Source: Chloroflexota bacterium
GTDB taxonomy: Bacteria; Chloroflexota; Ktedonobacteria; Ktedonobacterales; Ktedonobacteraceae
DNA length: 10,112 nt
Assembly (NCBI GenBank): GCA_902810755.1
Contig: CADDYT010000194.1
Location: 1-10,112, forward strand
Reading direction: 5' to 3'
In this document: one piece after another, positions 1-7,959 of the stretch
How the letters are laid out: each line of letters starts with the position of its first letter
Position numbering within the stretch: position 1 is the stretch's first letter
Program-made: the position numbers and the translations under genes
Notes under the pieces: generated by a model
What the model saw: only the letters and a program-made list of their open reading frames with translations
The model's database searches: none
What the model was told of the DNA's origin: nothing

Positions 1-102
1 GCTGGCCTGCGCTGTCGACCTGTGACGGGGAGCCAGCAGACGGCATGACATGGGGCTACCGGTTTCAGTGTCAAAGTTTATCGGGCAGCATAGCCACTCA
101 TC

Positions 103-111
103 TGCTATAAT
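103..111 (+). promoter_or_regulatory. Extended -10 promoter of the glycosidase operon
   Basis: The bases TGCTATAAT form a perfect extended -10 element (TGn followed by consensus TATAAT), which predicts transcription starting near position 118. No good -35 hexamer lies 16-18 bases upstream, which is usual for extended -10 promoters. The predicted leader is about 55 bases long and ends in the GAGGAG ribosome binding site at 163-168 before the ATG at 173. The DNA from 1 to 102 shows no recognisable gene; it may be the tail of something cut off by the window edge. Confidence 0.6.
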
Positions 112-119
112 GTGCTAGA

Positions 120-141
120 GATACACTTCATAGTGTCTATC
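120..141 (+). promoter_or_regulatory. Imperfect palindrome in the operon leader
   Basis: GATACACT (120-127), a four-base TCAT loop, then AGTG (132-135), two unpaired bases and TATC (138-141) make a small bulged palindrome. It begins within a few bases of the predicted transcription start. That is a typical place for an operator of a sugar-responsive repressor, or it could be a 5' stem in the mRNA. No regulator gene lies in the window, so the role is inferred from position only. Confidence 0.3.
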
Positions 142-172
142 CTTTTCTGCATTCAGTAGAACGAGGAGAAAC

Positions 173-1495
173 ATGGTCAAAGTTGCACTCATCGGGGCCG
201 GGAGTGGGACGTTTGCTCTGAATGTGATTACCGATATTCTGGCCATCGATGGGCTGGATGATGGCACATTTGCCCTGGTTGACCTGGATACGCAGCGACT
301 GGAATTGTCCCAGGCGGTGGCCGAACAGGTCATTCGGGCGGCGGGGAAACGCTGGACGGTGCAGGCGACAACCGACAGGCGCAGCATTCTCCCTGGCTGT
401 GACTATGTGTTTAACATGATCGAGGTAGGAGGGCCGGAAAACACGCGGCTCGATTACGAGATTCCCCTGAAATATGGCGTCGAGCAGTGTATCGCCGATA
501 CCATCGGGCCGGGGGGCATTTTCAAGTACCTGCGCACGGCCCCGGCCTGGCTCGCCATCTGCCGCGACCTGGAGGAACTCTGCCCGCGGGCGCAGATCAT
601 CAACTATAGCAACCCGCTCTCCGCCATGACGCTCACCGCGCTGCGCGCAACCTCGCTGGCAGTGGTCGGACTCTGCCAGTCCACCATCCTGACGGCATAT
701 CAACTGGCCGATTATGTGGACGTGCCGTTTGAGGAGATGCGCTATCGCTGCGCGGGTATTAATCACCTCTCCTGGTTTGTCACCCTTGAGCATGATGGAG
801 AGGACCTCTATCCCCGCCTGCGCAGAGCAGCCGAAGCGGCGGACATATACGAACAGGAACCTGTACGCTTCGACCTTATGCGCGCTTTCGGCTACTTCAC
901 AACCGAATCCAGCGGGCATACGTCCGAATACGTTCCCTACTTCCGCAAACGCAGGGATTTGATCGACCATTATGTTGGCATTCAGCCGGATTGCGTGGGT
1001 GGGGCGCGGGCGAGAAACTGGCCGCGCGAACGGGCCGAGCGCGAGGAGCGTCTGCGCGACTACCTGGAACGCGAGCGGCGGGGAGAGCGCGCCTTTTACC
1101 TGGAGCGCAGCCTGGATGCCGGTTCCTTCGTCGTCGAGGGCCACGCGCTGAACCGTCCCCGGATGATTCACGGCAACGTGCGTAATAGTGGCCTGATCGA
1201 AAATCTACCACGCGATGGCTGCGTGGAGGTAGCGTGCCTGGTGGACAGGAACGGCGTGCAGCCGCTCCATTTCGGTCCGCTGCCCGCGCCGCTCGCCGCG
1301 CTGGACTCCGCCCATATGGTTGTGCATGATTTGCTGGCGCAGGCCCTGCTCAACGAGGACCGCGAAGCGGCAGTACAGGCGCTGATGCTCGACCCGCTGA
1401 CGGCGGCGGTCTGCTCCCTTTCTGAGATACGGCAGATGTTCGATGAAATGGCGGCGGCACAGCGAGACTACCTGCCGCACTTCATCAACCCGTAA
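173..1495 (+). CDS. Glycoside hydrolase family 4 alpha-glycosidase (alpha-galactosidase/alpha-glucosidase type)
   Basis: This is a 440-residue cytoplasmic enzyme of glycoside hydrolase family 4, close to the usual family length. Family members cleave glycosides by an oxidation-elimination route that needs NAD+ and a divalent metal, usually Mn2+. The N-terminus MVKVALIGAGSGTF is the Rossmann dinucleotide-binding loop (residues 7-13), followed by the acidic VDLD at 36-39. Further family blocks are INYSNPLS (143-150), GLCQS (166-170) and AGINHLSWF (194-202). By analogy with characterised members, Cys168 and His198 are the metal ligands. TTESSGHTSEYVPYFRK (243-259) is the other hallmark. The motif set resembles the MelA/AglA branch more than the 6-phospho-beta-glucosidases, but substrate and anomer cannot be fixed from sequence. 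GAGGAG at 163-168 supports the start. It is the first gene of a tight operon with an SCP2 protein, a transporter and a broken GH1 gene, which suits hydrolysis of an imported oligosaccharide. Confidence 0.93.
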   Translation: MVKVALIGAGSGTFALNVITDILAIDGLDDGTFALVDLDTQRLELSQAVAEQVIRAAGKRWTVQATTDRRSILPGCDYVFNMIEVGGPENTRLDYEIPLKYGVEQCIADTIGPGGIFKYLRTAPAWLAICRDLEELCPRAQIINYSNPLSAMTLTALRATSLAVVGLCQSTILTAYQLADYVDVPFEEMRYRCAGINHLSWFVTLEHDGEDLYPRLRRAAEAADIYEQEPVRFDLMRAFGYFTTESSGHTSEYVPYFRKRRDLIDHYVGIQPDCVGGARARNWPRERAEREERLRDYLERERRGERAFYLERSLDAGSFVVEGHALNRPRMIHGNVRNSGLIENLPRDGCVEVACLVDRNGVQPLHFGPLPAPLAALDSAHMVVHDLLAQALLNEDREAAVQALMLDPLTAAVCSLSEIRQMFDEMAAAQRDYLPHFINP

Positions 1496-1504
1496 GGAGA
1501 TGCT

Positions 1505-1831
1505 ATGGCAGATATTGTTCCCTATCTTGAGCGCATGCGCGCTCGCATTGAGCAGCCCGCAATGCAAGCGTCCTTCCAGGGCTTTGCCAGAACCATCCAG
1601 TTGACGTTTCCTGATTTGCAGCGCACGTTTGTGCTGAGCATTGCGCAGGATGGCAGCGCGTCGCTGGAGGAGAAGAGTATTCCCAATCCCGATATCACCG
1701 TCACCACCGGCAGCGATATCCTGGCCGGTATTCTTGATCGCAAGACAAACCCGGAGGTCGCGTTCATTACGCGCAAGCTCAAAGTTTCCGGCAAAATGGA
1801 GGATCTCCTGCGGTTGCAGAAGTTGTTATGA
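1505..1831 (+). CDS. Stand-alone SCP2 sterol-carrier-domain protein
   Basis: This is a 108-residue protein made almost entirely of one SCP2 (sterol carrier protein 2) domain, a small alpha/beta fold with a hydrophobic tunnel that binds lipids or acyl chains. The family signature lies in the C-terminal half: NPDITVTTGSDILAGILDRK (61-80), then the block Asn82-Pro83 through KLKVSGKMEDLLRLQKL (91-107). There is no signal peptide or membrane segment, so it is predicted to be cytoplasmic. AAGGAG at 1494-1499 overlaps the stop codon of the GH4 gene and sits five bases before the ATG. The MFS gene then starts nine bases after its stop, so translation is probably coupled. A lipid-binding domain between a glycosidase and a sugar-type transporter is unexpected. 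Its ligand and role there are unknown; it could be a binding or stabilising partner rather than a lipid carrier. Confidence 0.85.
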   Translation: MADIVPYLERMRARIEQPAMQASFQGFARTIQLTFPDLQRTFVLSIAQDGSASLEEKSIPNPDITVTTGSDILAGILDRKTNPEVAFITRKLKVSGKMEDLLRLQKLL

Positions 1832-1839
1832 AGGAGTGA

Positions 1840-3168
1840 ATGATGGATTCACTCGCGCCCCTCAAGAAGCTCACCGTGCGCGATCAACTTATCCTGAGCG
1901 TCTTCTGGTTTTCGCTCAACGCGCAGAGCGCGGCGCTGTTCCCGATAGTTATACCGTTGCAAATCCTGCTCTTCGTGCCAGCAGGGCAGGTCGGCAATGC
2001 ACAGCAGGCGGTACTGCTCGGCTGGATTTCGGCAGTGGGCGCAATTTTCTCGCTCGTCATGCCCCCGCTCATCGGCATGCTCTCCGACAACACGCCGGGC
2101 GCATGGGGACGGCGCCGTCCCTATATCGCCGCCGGGGCCGCTCTGCTGGTGCTGAGCGCGTTGTTCCTGGCAACGGCTGATACTATCGCCGTCTTCGTCA
2201 TGGCCTTAATTCTGAACCAGATTGGCAGCAACCTCGCCAACGCCACATATCAGGCCCTCATCCCCGATCGCGTTCCGAAGGAGCAGCGCGGCGCGGCCTC
2301 CGGCTATATGGGCTTGATGACCATTCTCGGCAACATCGGCTCGCTGGCGGTAGCGGGGCTGCTGCTCGGTGGGGTCAGCCTGGCCTCTGTAGGCGCGGCA
2401 GCCATCCGGCGCGGCGCAACACTCTTCTATATTTTGACCGCCGTCGCCCTGATTGTTGGTGCCCTGATTACCGTTCTCGGTGTGCATGAAACGCCATTTA
2501 TGCCTGTTATGAGGGAGCCGTTATTAGAAGAAGGGGAAAGCGCGTGGTCGCGTTTCCGGCGCTGGTTTGCCCTCAACTGGCTCGCGCCCTGGCGCGAATA
2601 TAACTTTGTCCTTGTCTTCCTCACCCATTTTGCCGTCATGATGGGGCTGACCCTGTTTATGACTTTCATCGAATACTATTTTGCCAACGTTGCCCACATC
2701 AGCAATTTTGTGCAGTCTACCGCGCTGGTTGCCCTGCTGGCGCTGGTCGGGGCCATTTGCAGCGCCTTTTTGCTCGGCGTTCTCTCAGACCGCACGAGGC
2801 GGACGCCGGTGGTCTGCTTCGCCACGCTCTGTATGGCGATGGCCTCCTTCGCCTTTGTCATCGCGCCGGGCAGTTTCCCGCTCTGGCTGCTGGGCATTCT
2901 CTTCGGCGTCGGTTACGGGGCCTATACCAGCGTCGACTGGGCGCTGGCCATTGACGCGCTGCCTTCTCTGAGCAGCGTGGGCAAGGATTTTGCGCTGTGG
3001 GGGACTTCAGGCAGCTTGCCGTCCATTCTCGCGCCCGCCCTGGGCGGCTTCGTCATCTACCTTGTCAGCCTCGCGGCCACCACCGCCCTCGGCTACCGCG
3101 TGGTCTTCGCAGTAGCCACCGCCTTCCTGCTCGCCGGGGCCGTGTTTATCCTGAAAGTTCGTCTGTGA
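1840..3168 (+). CDS. MFS transporter, probable sugar/glycoside permease
   Basis: This is a 442-residue integral membrane protein of the major facilitator superfamily, with about twelve hydrophobic segments in two halves separated by a polar loop (about 220-255). The MFS A-motif occurs twice: GMLSDNTPGAWGRRRPYI at 79-96 and GVLSDRTRRTPVV at 313-325. The first form, with WGRRRPYI, is typical of cation-coupled sugar carriers related to the GPH and SLC45 groups. The segment SVDWALAIDALP (364-375) is also seen in such proteins. The likely job is proton- or sodium-driven uptake of the oligosaccharide cut by the neighbouring GH4 enzyme, but substrate and coupling ion are inferred. AAGGAG at 1831-1836 overlaps the preceding stop codon. 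Two consecutive ATG codons are possible starts (1840 and 1843); the second is better spaced. The next reading frame begins five bases after its stop. Confidence 0.88.
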   Translation: MMDSLAPLKKLTVRDQLILSVFWFSLNAQSAALFPIVIPLQILLFVPAGQVGNAQQAVLLGWISAVGAIFSLVMPPLIGMLSDNTPGAWGRRRPYIAAGAALLVLSALFLATADTIAVFVMALILNQIGSNLANATYQALIPDRVPKEQRGAASGYMGLMTILGNIGSLAVAGLLLGGVSLASVGAAAIRRGATLFYILTAVALIVGALITVLGVHETPFMPVMREPLLEEGESAWSRFRRWFALNWLAPWREYNFVLVFLTHFAVMMGLTLFMTFIEYYFANVAHISNFVQSTALVALLALVGAICSAFLLGVLSDRTRRTPVVCFATLCMAMASFAFVIAPGSFPLWLLGILFGVGYGAYTSVDWALAIDALPSLSSVGKDFALWGTSGSLPSILAPALGGFVIYLVSLAATTALGYRVVFAVATAFLLAGAVFILKVRL

Positions 3169-3173
3169 GGGGC

Positions 3174-3623
3174 ATGATGGCAAAGACGCGCATACTCCGG
3201 TTCCCCACAGGTTTTCTCCAGGGAACGGCCACTTCCTCGCATCAGTATGAGGGGGACAATACGAACAACCAGTGGTATCGCTGGGAGCAGCAGGGGCGCA
3301 TTCGCACGGGCGAGGTCAGCGGGAAAGCAGCAAACTGGTGGGAACGGGCCGAAGATGCTGGAACACCTGGCCCGGCTCCATCGAGCCATCAGCGAGGGCG
3401 TCCCTGTGCGCGGCTATCTCCACTGGACGCTGCTCGACGATTTTGAATGGATGGATGGCTGGCACACCCATCTCGGTTTGTGCGCCGCGGACCGGACCGT
3501 GCAACGGGGCAGCGCACGCCCCGTCCCGGCGCCTTGCTGCTGGCCGAAATTAGCTGCGCCAATGCTATCAGCGCCGATATGGTCGAACGCTATTCACCCT
3601 GGCTGATGGAGAGAATCTTTTAG
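3174..3623 (+). pseudogene. GH1 beta-glucosidase remnant with large internal deletion and a frameshift
   Basis: This is the wreck of a glycoside hydrolase family 1 gene. From the ATG at 3174 or 3177, 61 codons read as a normal GH1 N-terminus, including FPTGFLQGTATSSHQYEG (10-27) and the motif AANWWERAED (52-61). At about 3351-3357 the similarity jumps, with a frame change, to the C-terminal GH1 block read from 3352: KMLEHLARLHRAISEGVPVR, followed by GYLHWTLLDDFEWMDGW. Intact GH1 enzymes have roughly 420-470 residues, so about 270-320 codons are missing. The lost part contains the acid/base NEP motif and the nucleophile TENG motif, so a hydrolase cannot be made. The last stretch, LLLAEISCANAISADMVERY onward to the TAG at 3621, lies in the starting frame again. 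The return is best explained by loss of one G in the run at 3506-3509. The leading ORF terminates at 3446. It stands five bases after the transporter stop and was evidently the last gene of the sugar operon. Confidence 0.88.
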
Positions 3624-3719
3624 CCCCGGCACGGTCAAGATTCTCGACGAATGTCCGTAAATATGCGAAAATAACAGGAACCTGCAAACCTGTTGAGTGA
3701 AAGAGAGTGACGTTTTCTT

Positions 3720-5417
3720 ATGTCCACAACACGAGATCGCCAACGCCCGCGAGAGGAACAGGCTGAGAGCGGCGCTGTTATCTCGACGGCTGGTCATTCG
3801 TTGCAGGGCTGGCTGTTGATTGTGCTGGTCTTTGTGGCGGGCGCGGCCTCGCTGGCCGTTGAGCTATCGGCTTCGCGCCTGCTCGCGCCATACTTCGGTA
3901 CGTCTCTGTTCGTCTGGGCCAACCTGATCGGCCTGATCCTGCTCTACCTGACCATCGGCTACTATGTCGGCGGCCAGCTCGCCGACCGCAGGCCGCGACC
4001 CGCCTTCCTCTATACGCTGACCATCGTCGCGGCCTTCCTCATCGGCCTGATCCCGTTCATCTCGCGCCCGATTCTGGACTGGTCGCTGTCGGCCTTTGCC
4101 AGCGTCTCCATCAGCGTCTTTTACGGCTCGCTGGTCTCGGTGATTCTGCTTTTCGCGCTGCCGATGATTCTGCTGGGCTGTGTCTCGCCGTTTGCCATTC
4201 GCCTGCGTGTGGTGCAGGTGGGCCGGTCGGGCAGGATCGCCGGGCAGCTCTATGCTATCTCAACGGCGGGCAGCATCCTGGGGACGTTTCTGCCTGTCCT
4301 CTGGCTCATTCCCACCATCGGTACCTATCGCACCTTCTTCTGCTTCGCCGTCGCTCTGCTGCTCGTCTCCGTCCTCGGCCTGATCTGCTCGCGCTCGCCG
4401 GGCGGCAAAGACGTGGGGCCGGGGAACAACAACAGCAGCGGGAATGGGCAGCGCAGAGGGCATTTCAATAAAAATCTGCTCTCCATCCTGCTGCTCATCC
4501 CCATGTGGCTGGCTATCACGAGCATCCCGGGGCCGATTCGCCCTGCCAACGGCAGCAACGGCGCCGGGACGCTGATCGCAGAACGCGAGTCGGCCTACAA
4601 CTATATACAGGTGGTGCGGGTTGGCAGCCAGATACAACTGGTGCTGAACGAGGGCGTGGGCATCCACTCCATCTATGACCCCCATGCCATCCTCACCGGT
4701 GGTCCCTGGGACTATTTCATGGTTGCGCCTCTTTTCAACAATCCGCCCTTCTCGCCGCAGCAGGTGAAGCGCGTCGCCATTCTCGGCCTCGGCGCAGGCA
4801 CCATCGCCCGCGAGATGACGGCAGCCTACGGGCCAATCCCCATCGATGGCGTTGAGATTGACGGGGAAATTGTGCAGTTAGCGCGCCAGTATTTCGATAT
4901 GAACGAACCGAACCTGCGCGTGATTGTGCAGGATGGTCGCTACTTCCTGCGCACAACCACGCAGCATTACGACGAAATTGCCGTTGATGCCTACCAGCAG
5001 CCCTACGTGCCGTTCCAGTTGACGACGGTGGAGTTTTTTCGTGAAGTGCGGGCGCACCTGACCTCAAGAGGCGTGGCAGTCATCAATGCCGGGCGTACAG
5101 CTACAGATTTTCGTCTTGTTGATACCCTTGCCGAGACCATGCGCGCCGTCTTTCCCAACGTCTATATTATAGACACCGGCTTTTACCGGAATAGCCTGGT
5201 CATCGGCACCAATCAGCCGACCAGCTTGATTAACTTCTGGAGCAATAGTGGCGCTTTGAGCAATCCTTTGCTCAAGACCATGACCACCTTCAGCATTAAA
5301 ACAGGCAATTTGCGCGAAGAGCAAACGGCCCACGTCTACTACACCGACGACCGCGCCCCCGTCGAGCAGTTGATCGATGAGATCATTTTCGACGCGGTGC
5401 AGAACGGCAGGCGGTGA
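3720..5417 (+). CDS. Membrane protein with C-terminal spermidine-synthase-like domain (fused MFS/spermidine synthase type)
   Basis: This is a 565-residue two-part protein. Residues about 30-225 hold some six hydrophobic helices, and another lies at about 252-270 after a Gly/Asn-rich polar linker (227-247). The C-terminal half (about 285-560) is a Rossmann-type domain of the spermidine/spermine synthase family. It shows the glycine loop ILGLGAGTIARE (354-365), the acidic GVEID (377-381) and QDGRYF (404-409), which in relatives bind the nucleoside part of S-adenosylmethionine or its decarboxylated form. At the aminopropyltransferase centre, where true synthases have two aspartates (D-x-x-D-P), this protein reads VDAYQQPYVPFQL (422-434): Asp423 is kept, but the second acid is Gln426. 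A classical spermidine synthase activity is therefore doubtful. The ribosome binding site is weak (GAGAG near 3703) and the gene follows a 96-base gap after the GH1 remnant, so it may have its own promoter, though none is clear. Confidence 0.85.
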   Translation: MSTTRDRQRPREEQAESGAVISTAGHSLQGWLLIVLVFVAGAASLAVELSASRLLAPYFGTSLFVWANLIGLILLYLTIGYYVGGQLADRRPRPAFLYTLTIVAAFLIGLIPFISRPILDWSLSAFASVSISVFYGSLVSVILLFALPMILLGCVSPFAIRLRVVQVGRSGRIAGQLYAISTAGSILGTFLPVLWLIPTIGTYRTFFCFAVALLLVSVLGLICSRSPGGKDVGPGNNNSSGNGQRRGHFNKNLLSILLLIPMWLAITSIPGPIRPANGSNGAGTLIAERESAYNYIQVVRVGSQIQLVLNEGVGIHSIYDPHAILTGGPWDYFMVAPLFNNPPFSPQQVKRVAILGLGAGTIAREMTAAYGPIPIDGVEIDGEIVQLARQYFDMNEPNLRVIVQDGRYFLRTTTQHYDEIAVDAYQQPYVPFQLTTVEFFREVRAHLTSRGVAVINAGRTATDFRLVDTLAETMRAVFPNVYIIDTGFYRNSLVIGTNQPTSLINFWSNSGALSNPLLKTMTTFSIKTGNLREEQTAHVYYTDDRAPVEQLIDEIIFDAVQNGRR

Positions 5418-5445
5418 TAATCACTAACGTAAGGAGTTAAGAAAC

Positions 5446-6252
5446 ATGCAAACGATTGATTTGAGCCATATGCGTGTGATCGATCTGTCACAGAACTGGG
5501 ATATGCACACGCCGGGTTTTGCCACCTATGAAGGCCCCACCATCAAGTGGATCAAGCGCGTGGCCTTCGACAAGGTGGGCGGGCAGCATATTTCGTCCAC
5601 GCTGCACGTCGGCACGCACCTGGATGCGCCCCTGCACTTTCTGACTAACGGGCAGGATATCGGCAGTATCCCGCTGAGCAAGCTGGTCGGGCCAGGGGTG
5701 GTGGTCGACCTGGAAGGCATGGGTATCGGCGATTACGATATATATACCTCGCAGCACTTCGAGGACTGGGAGCGCAAGACGGGCCTGCGCATCGAGCCGG
5801 GCGATATCGTAGTGGTACATACCGGCTACCACAGGTATTATCCGAGCAACTGGTATGGCGAATCGGAACCGGACGAGACGCGCTACTTCATCAAGCACCC
5901 GGGGCCGACGCGCGAATTTGTCAACTGGGTGCTGGAACGCAAAATTTCCTGGTTTGCCATCGATGCCGGTTCTATGGATCATCCCATGAACACGGTCATT
6001 CGCCAGGTGCGGCCCGATCTCGCGGCCAAAGCGGCGGCGAAGCTGGGCAAGCCACTGGAAGAGATCTGGCCCGCCGATGATCTGCAACTCATGCACTATG
6101 ATATGTTCCCGCACGGCGTCTTTCACGTGGAGAACGCGGGCGGCATGATCGATGAAGTGCTTGACCAGCGTATCTGGGTCGGCTGCTTCCCCTGGAAGTT
6201 CAACGGCGGTGAGGCCGCCTTCTGCCGCCTCGTCGCCTTTGTGGGAGAATAA
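5446..6252 (+). CDS. Cyclase family protein (kynurenine-formamidase-like metal hydrolase)
   Basis: This is a 268-residue soluble protein of the cyclase / arylformamidase-like family. Members are metal-dependent hydrolases, often Zn or Mn, that act on amides, lactones or cyclic esters. The signature HVGTHLDAPLHF (54-65) supplies the expected metal ligands His54, His58, Asp60 and a further His64. Other family-like blocks are the GDIVVVHTGY strand (119-128), AIDAGSMDHP (171-180) and the C-terminal FHVENAGG (226-233), with the His-x-Glu pair characteristic of the fold. It is longer than typical KynB (about 210 residues). No tryptophan-degradation gene lies nearby, so kynurenine formamidase itself should not be assumed. 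AAGGAG at 5431-5436 supports the ATG at 5446. The 28-base gap after the membrane protein suggests co-transcription. It ends 67 bases from the convergent purH stop, with no clear hairpin plus T-run between them. Confidence 0.87.
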   Translation: MQTIDLSHMRVIDLSQNWDMHTPGFATYEGPTIKWIKRVAFDKVGGQHISSTLHVGTHLDAPLHFLTNGQDIGSIPLSKLVGPGVVVDLEGMGIGDYDIYTSQHFEDWERKTGLRIEPGDIVVVHTGYHRYYPSNWYGESEPDETRYFIKHPGPTREFVNWVLERKISWFAIDAGSMDHPMNTVIRQVRPDLAAKAAAKLGKPLEEIWPADDLQLMHYDMFPHGVFHVENAGGMIDEVLDQRIWVGCFPWKFNGGEAAFCRLVAFVGE

Positions 6253-6319
6253 AAAGCTCTCTCAGCTGGAAGCATACAGGGTCAGCTCACCATTGCCTGT
6301 TTCCCTGTCCTCTGCCTCC

Positions 6320-7885
6320 CTAATGGCGGAAGTGGCGTTTGCCGGTGAAGATCATGGCGACGCCGTAGCGGTTGGCCATGCGGATGGCTTCGTCGTCGCG
6401 GATAGAGCCGCCGGGCTGGATGATGGCGGTGACGCCTGCTCTGGCGGCGGTCTCCACGCCATCGGGGAAGGGGAAGTAGGCATCGGAAGCCAGCACAGAG
6501 CCGCGCGCCCGCGCGCCCGCTTTCTCCACCGCCAGTTGCACGCTGGCGACGCGGTTCATCTGCCCCGCGCCAACACCGACGACCGCCAGCTTGTGCGCCA
6601 GCACGATGGCGTTGGATTTGACGTGGCGCACCGCCTTCCATGCGAAGAGCAGATCGGTCATCTCCTCCAGCGTCGGTTTGCGCTCGCTCATCACGGTGTA
6701 GTCAATTTCGCCTGTGCCGACGGAATCTGGCGTCTGGACGAGCAGGCCGCCGCTCACGCTGCGCACCTCCGGGCGGTCCGAGGCCAGGGCCGACGTGCCG
6801 GGCTTCGGCTCGATAGGGCAATGCGTTGCCAGCAGGCGGAGATTCTTTTTCGCGCGCAGGATGTCCAGCGCCTCCTGCGTGAAGTTGGGGGCGATGATGG
6901 CCTCGTAAAAAAGCTGCGAGATTTCCCGCGCCGTCGCCTCGTCAACTTTGCGATTGCTGCCGATGATTCCCCCGTAGGCCGAAATGGGGTCGCCGGCGTG
7001 CGCCTTCCTGTAGGCTTCGGCCAGCACATCATCGCAGGCCAGGCCGCAGGGATTGGTGTGCTTGATGATGGCGACCGTCGGCGCGGTGAAGCTGGCGACC
7101 GTTTCCAGGGCCGCGGAGAGGTCAAGCAGGTTGTTGTAAGAGAGTTCTTTGCCGTGCAGCACCTCGGCCCCCGCAACGGTCGGCGTCGATTGCGGGGTTG
7201 GCACGCCTCCCCAGCGATAGAAAGCCGCCTTCTGGTGCGGATTCTCCCCGTAGCGCAGAGGCTGGATCAGTTGCAGAGGCAGGGTCAGCTCGTCGGGAAA
7301 AAGCGTGGAAGAGGGGCCGCGCAGGTATTCGGCGATGGTGCTGTCGTAGAGCGCGGTATGCTGGAAGGCGATGGCGGCCAGGCGGCGGCGCGTTTCCAGA
7401 CTGACCTCGCCCTGCTGCTCCCACTCCTGCATCACCGGCCCGTAATCCTGCGGGCGCACCAGCACAATCACATCCTCGAAATTCTTGGCCGCCGCGCGAA
7501 TCAACGTCACGCCGCCGATATCGATCTGCTCCAGCGCCTCGTTCAGCGTCGTCGTTGGCTGCGCGATGGTTTCCGCGAAGGGGTAGAGGTTGACGGCGAC
7601 AATATCGATAGGCTGGATATCGTGGCTGGCCAGCTCGTTCATGTGTTCGGGCAGATGCCGACGCGCCAGAATGCCGCCATAGATCGCCGGGTGCAGGGTC
7701 TTGACACGCCCGTTGAGAATTTCGGGAAACTGCGTCACCTTGCTCACCGGCTCCACTGCAACCCCGGCCTCCTGCAAAGCATAGCCGGTACCACTGGTCG
7801 AAAAAAGGGTCACTCCACGGGCCTGCAGTCGCTGTGCCAGCTCTACCAGCCCCTCACGGTTGGCCGCGCTCAGAATTGCTCGCAT
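6320..7885 (-). CDS. purH: Bifunctional AICAR transformylase / IMP cyclohydrolase (PurH)
   Basis: This 521-residue enzyme catalyses the last two steps of purine synthesis: formylation of AICAR with 10-formyl-tetrahydrofolate, then ring closure to IMP. It has the standard length and both domains. The N-terminal cyclohydrolase domain (about 1-195) shows [14 protein letters not shown] (53-66) and [15 protein letters not shown] (121-135). The transformylase domain shows LRYGENPHQ (210-218), [10 protein letters not shown] (250-259), and IIKHTNPCG (273-281) with the catalytic Lys275-His276 pair. The terminal [12 protein letters not shown] (490-501) and GKRHFRH (515-521) are also present. The phosphate-binding loop near the start, usually SVSDKTG, reads SAANREG (6-12); the domain is otherwise intact. 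AGAGGAGG at 7893-7900 lies seven bases before the ATG and fixes the start. It is a single gene on the opposite strand from all others here, with no other purine gene beside it. Confidence 0.97.
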   Translation of the reverse strand: MRAILSAANREGLVELAQRLQARGVTLFSTSGTGYALQEAGVAVEPVSKVTQFPEILNGRVKTLHPAIYGGILARRHLPEHMNELASHDIQPIDIVAVNLYPFAETIAQPTTTLNEALEQIDIGGVTLIRAAAKNFEDVIVLVRPQDYGPVMQEWEQQGEVSLETRRRLAAIAFQHTALYDSTIAEYLRGPSSTLFPDELTLPLQLIQPLRYGENPHQKAAFYRWGGVPTPQSTPTVAGAEVLHGKELSYNNLLDLSAALETVASFTAPTVAIIKHTNPCGLACDDVLAEAYRKAHAGDPISAYGGIIGSNRKVDEATAREISQLFYEAIIAPNFTQEALDILRAKKNLRLLATHCPIEPKPGTSALASDRPEVRSVSGGLLVQTPDSVGTGEIDYTVMSERKPTLEEMTDLLFAWKAVRHVKSNAIVLAHKLAVVGVGAGQMNRVASVQLAVEKAGARARGSVLASDAYFPFPDGVETAARAGVTAIIQPGGSIRDDEAIRMANRYGVAMIFTGKRHFRH

Positions 7886-7959
7886 AAACCATCCTCCTCT
7901 GCTGATTTCCTCTCCGAAGGCGCAAATACATGCTCAGATGGGAAAAATATTCCTCAACC

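Noticed and set aside
137..1171. Long minus-strand open frame of 344 codons opposite the GH4 gene
   Set aside because: It lies wholly antisense to a well-supported GH4 enzyme and has no recognisable domain; it is a shadow frame of GC-rich coding DNA.
3673..3694. AACAGG/CCTGTT inverted repeat as a terminator after the GH1 remnant
   Set aside because: Six pairs around a ten-base loop with no following T-run; too weak to call a terminator or operator.
3720..5417. Specific call as spermidine synthase (speE)
   Set aside because: The membrane half and the missing second aspartate at the active site make that activity doubtful.
5446..6252. Specific call as kynurenine formamidase (kynB)
   Set aside because: The metal motif is shared by the whole cyclase family, the protein is longer than KynB, and no kynurenine-pathway gene is nearby.
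6253..6319. Bidirectional terminator between the cyclase gene and purH
   Set aside because: The only stem seen, ACAGGG (6276-6281) with CCCTGT (6303-6308), has a 21-base loop and no T-run on either strand.
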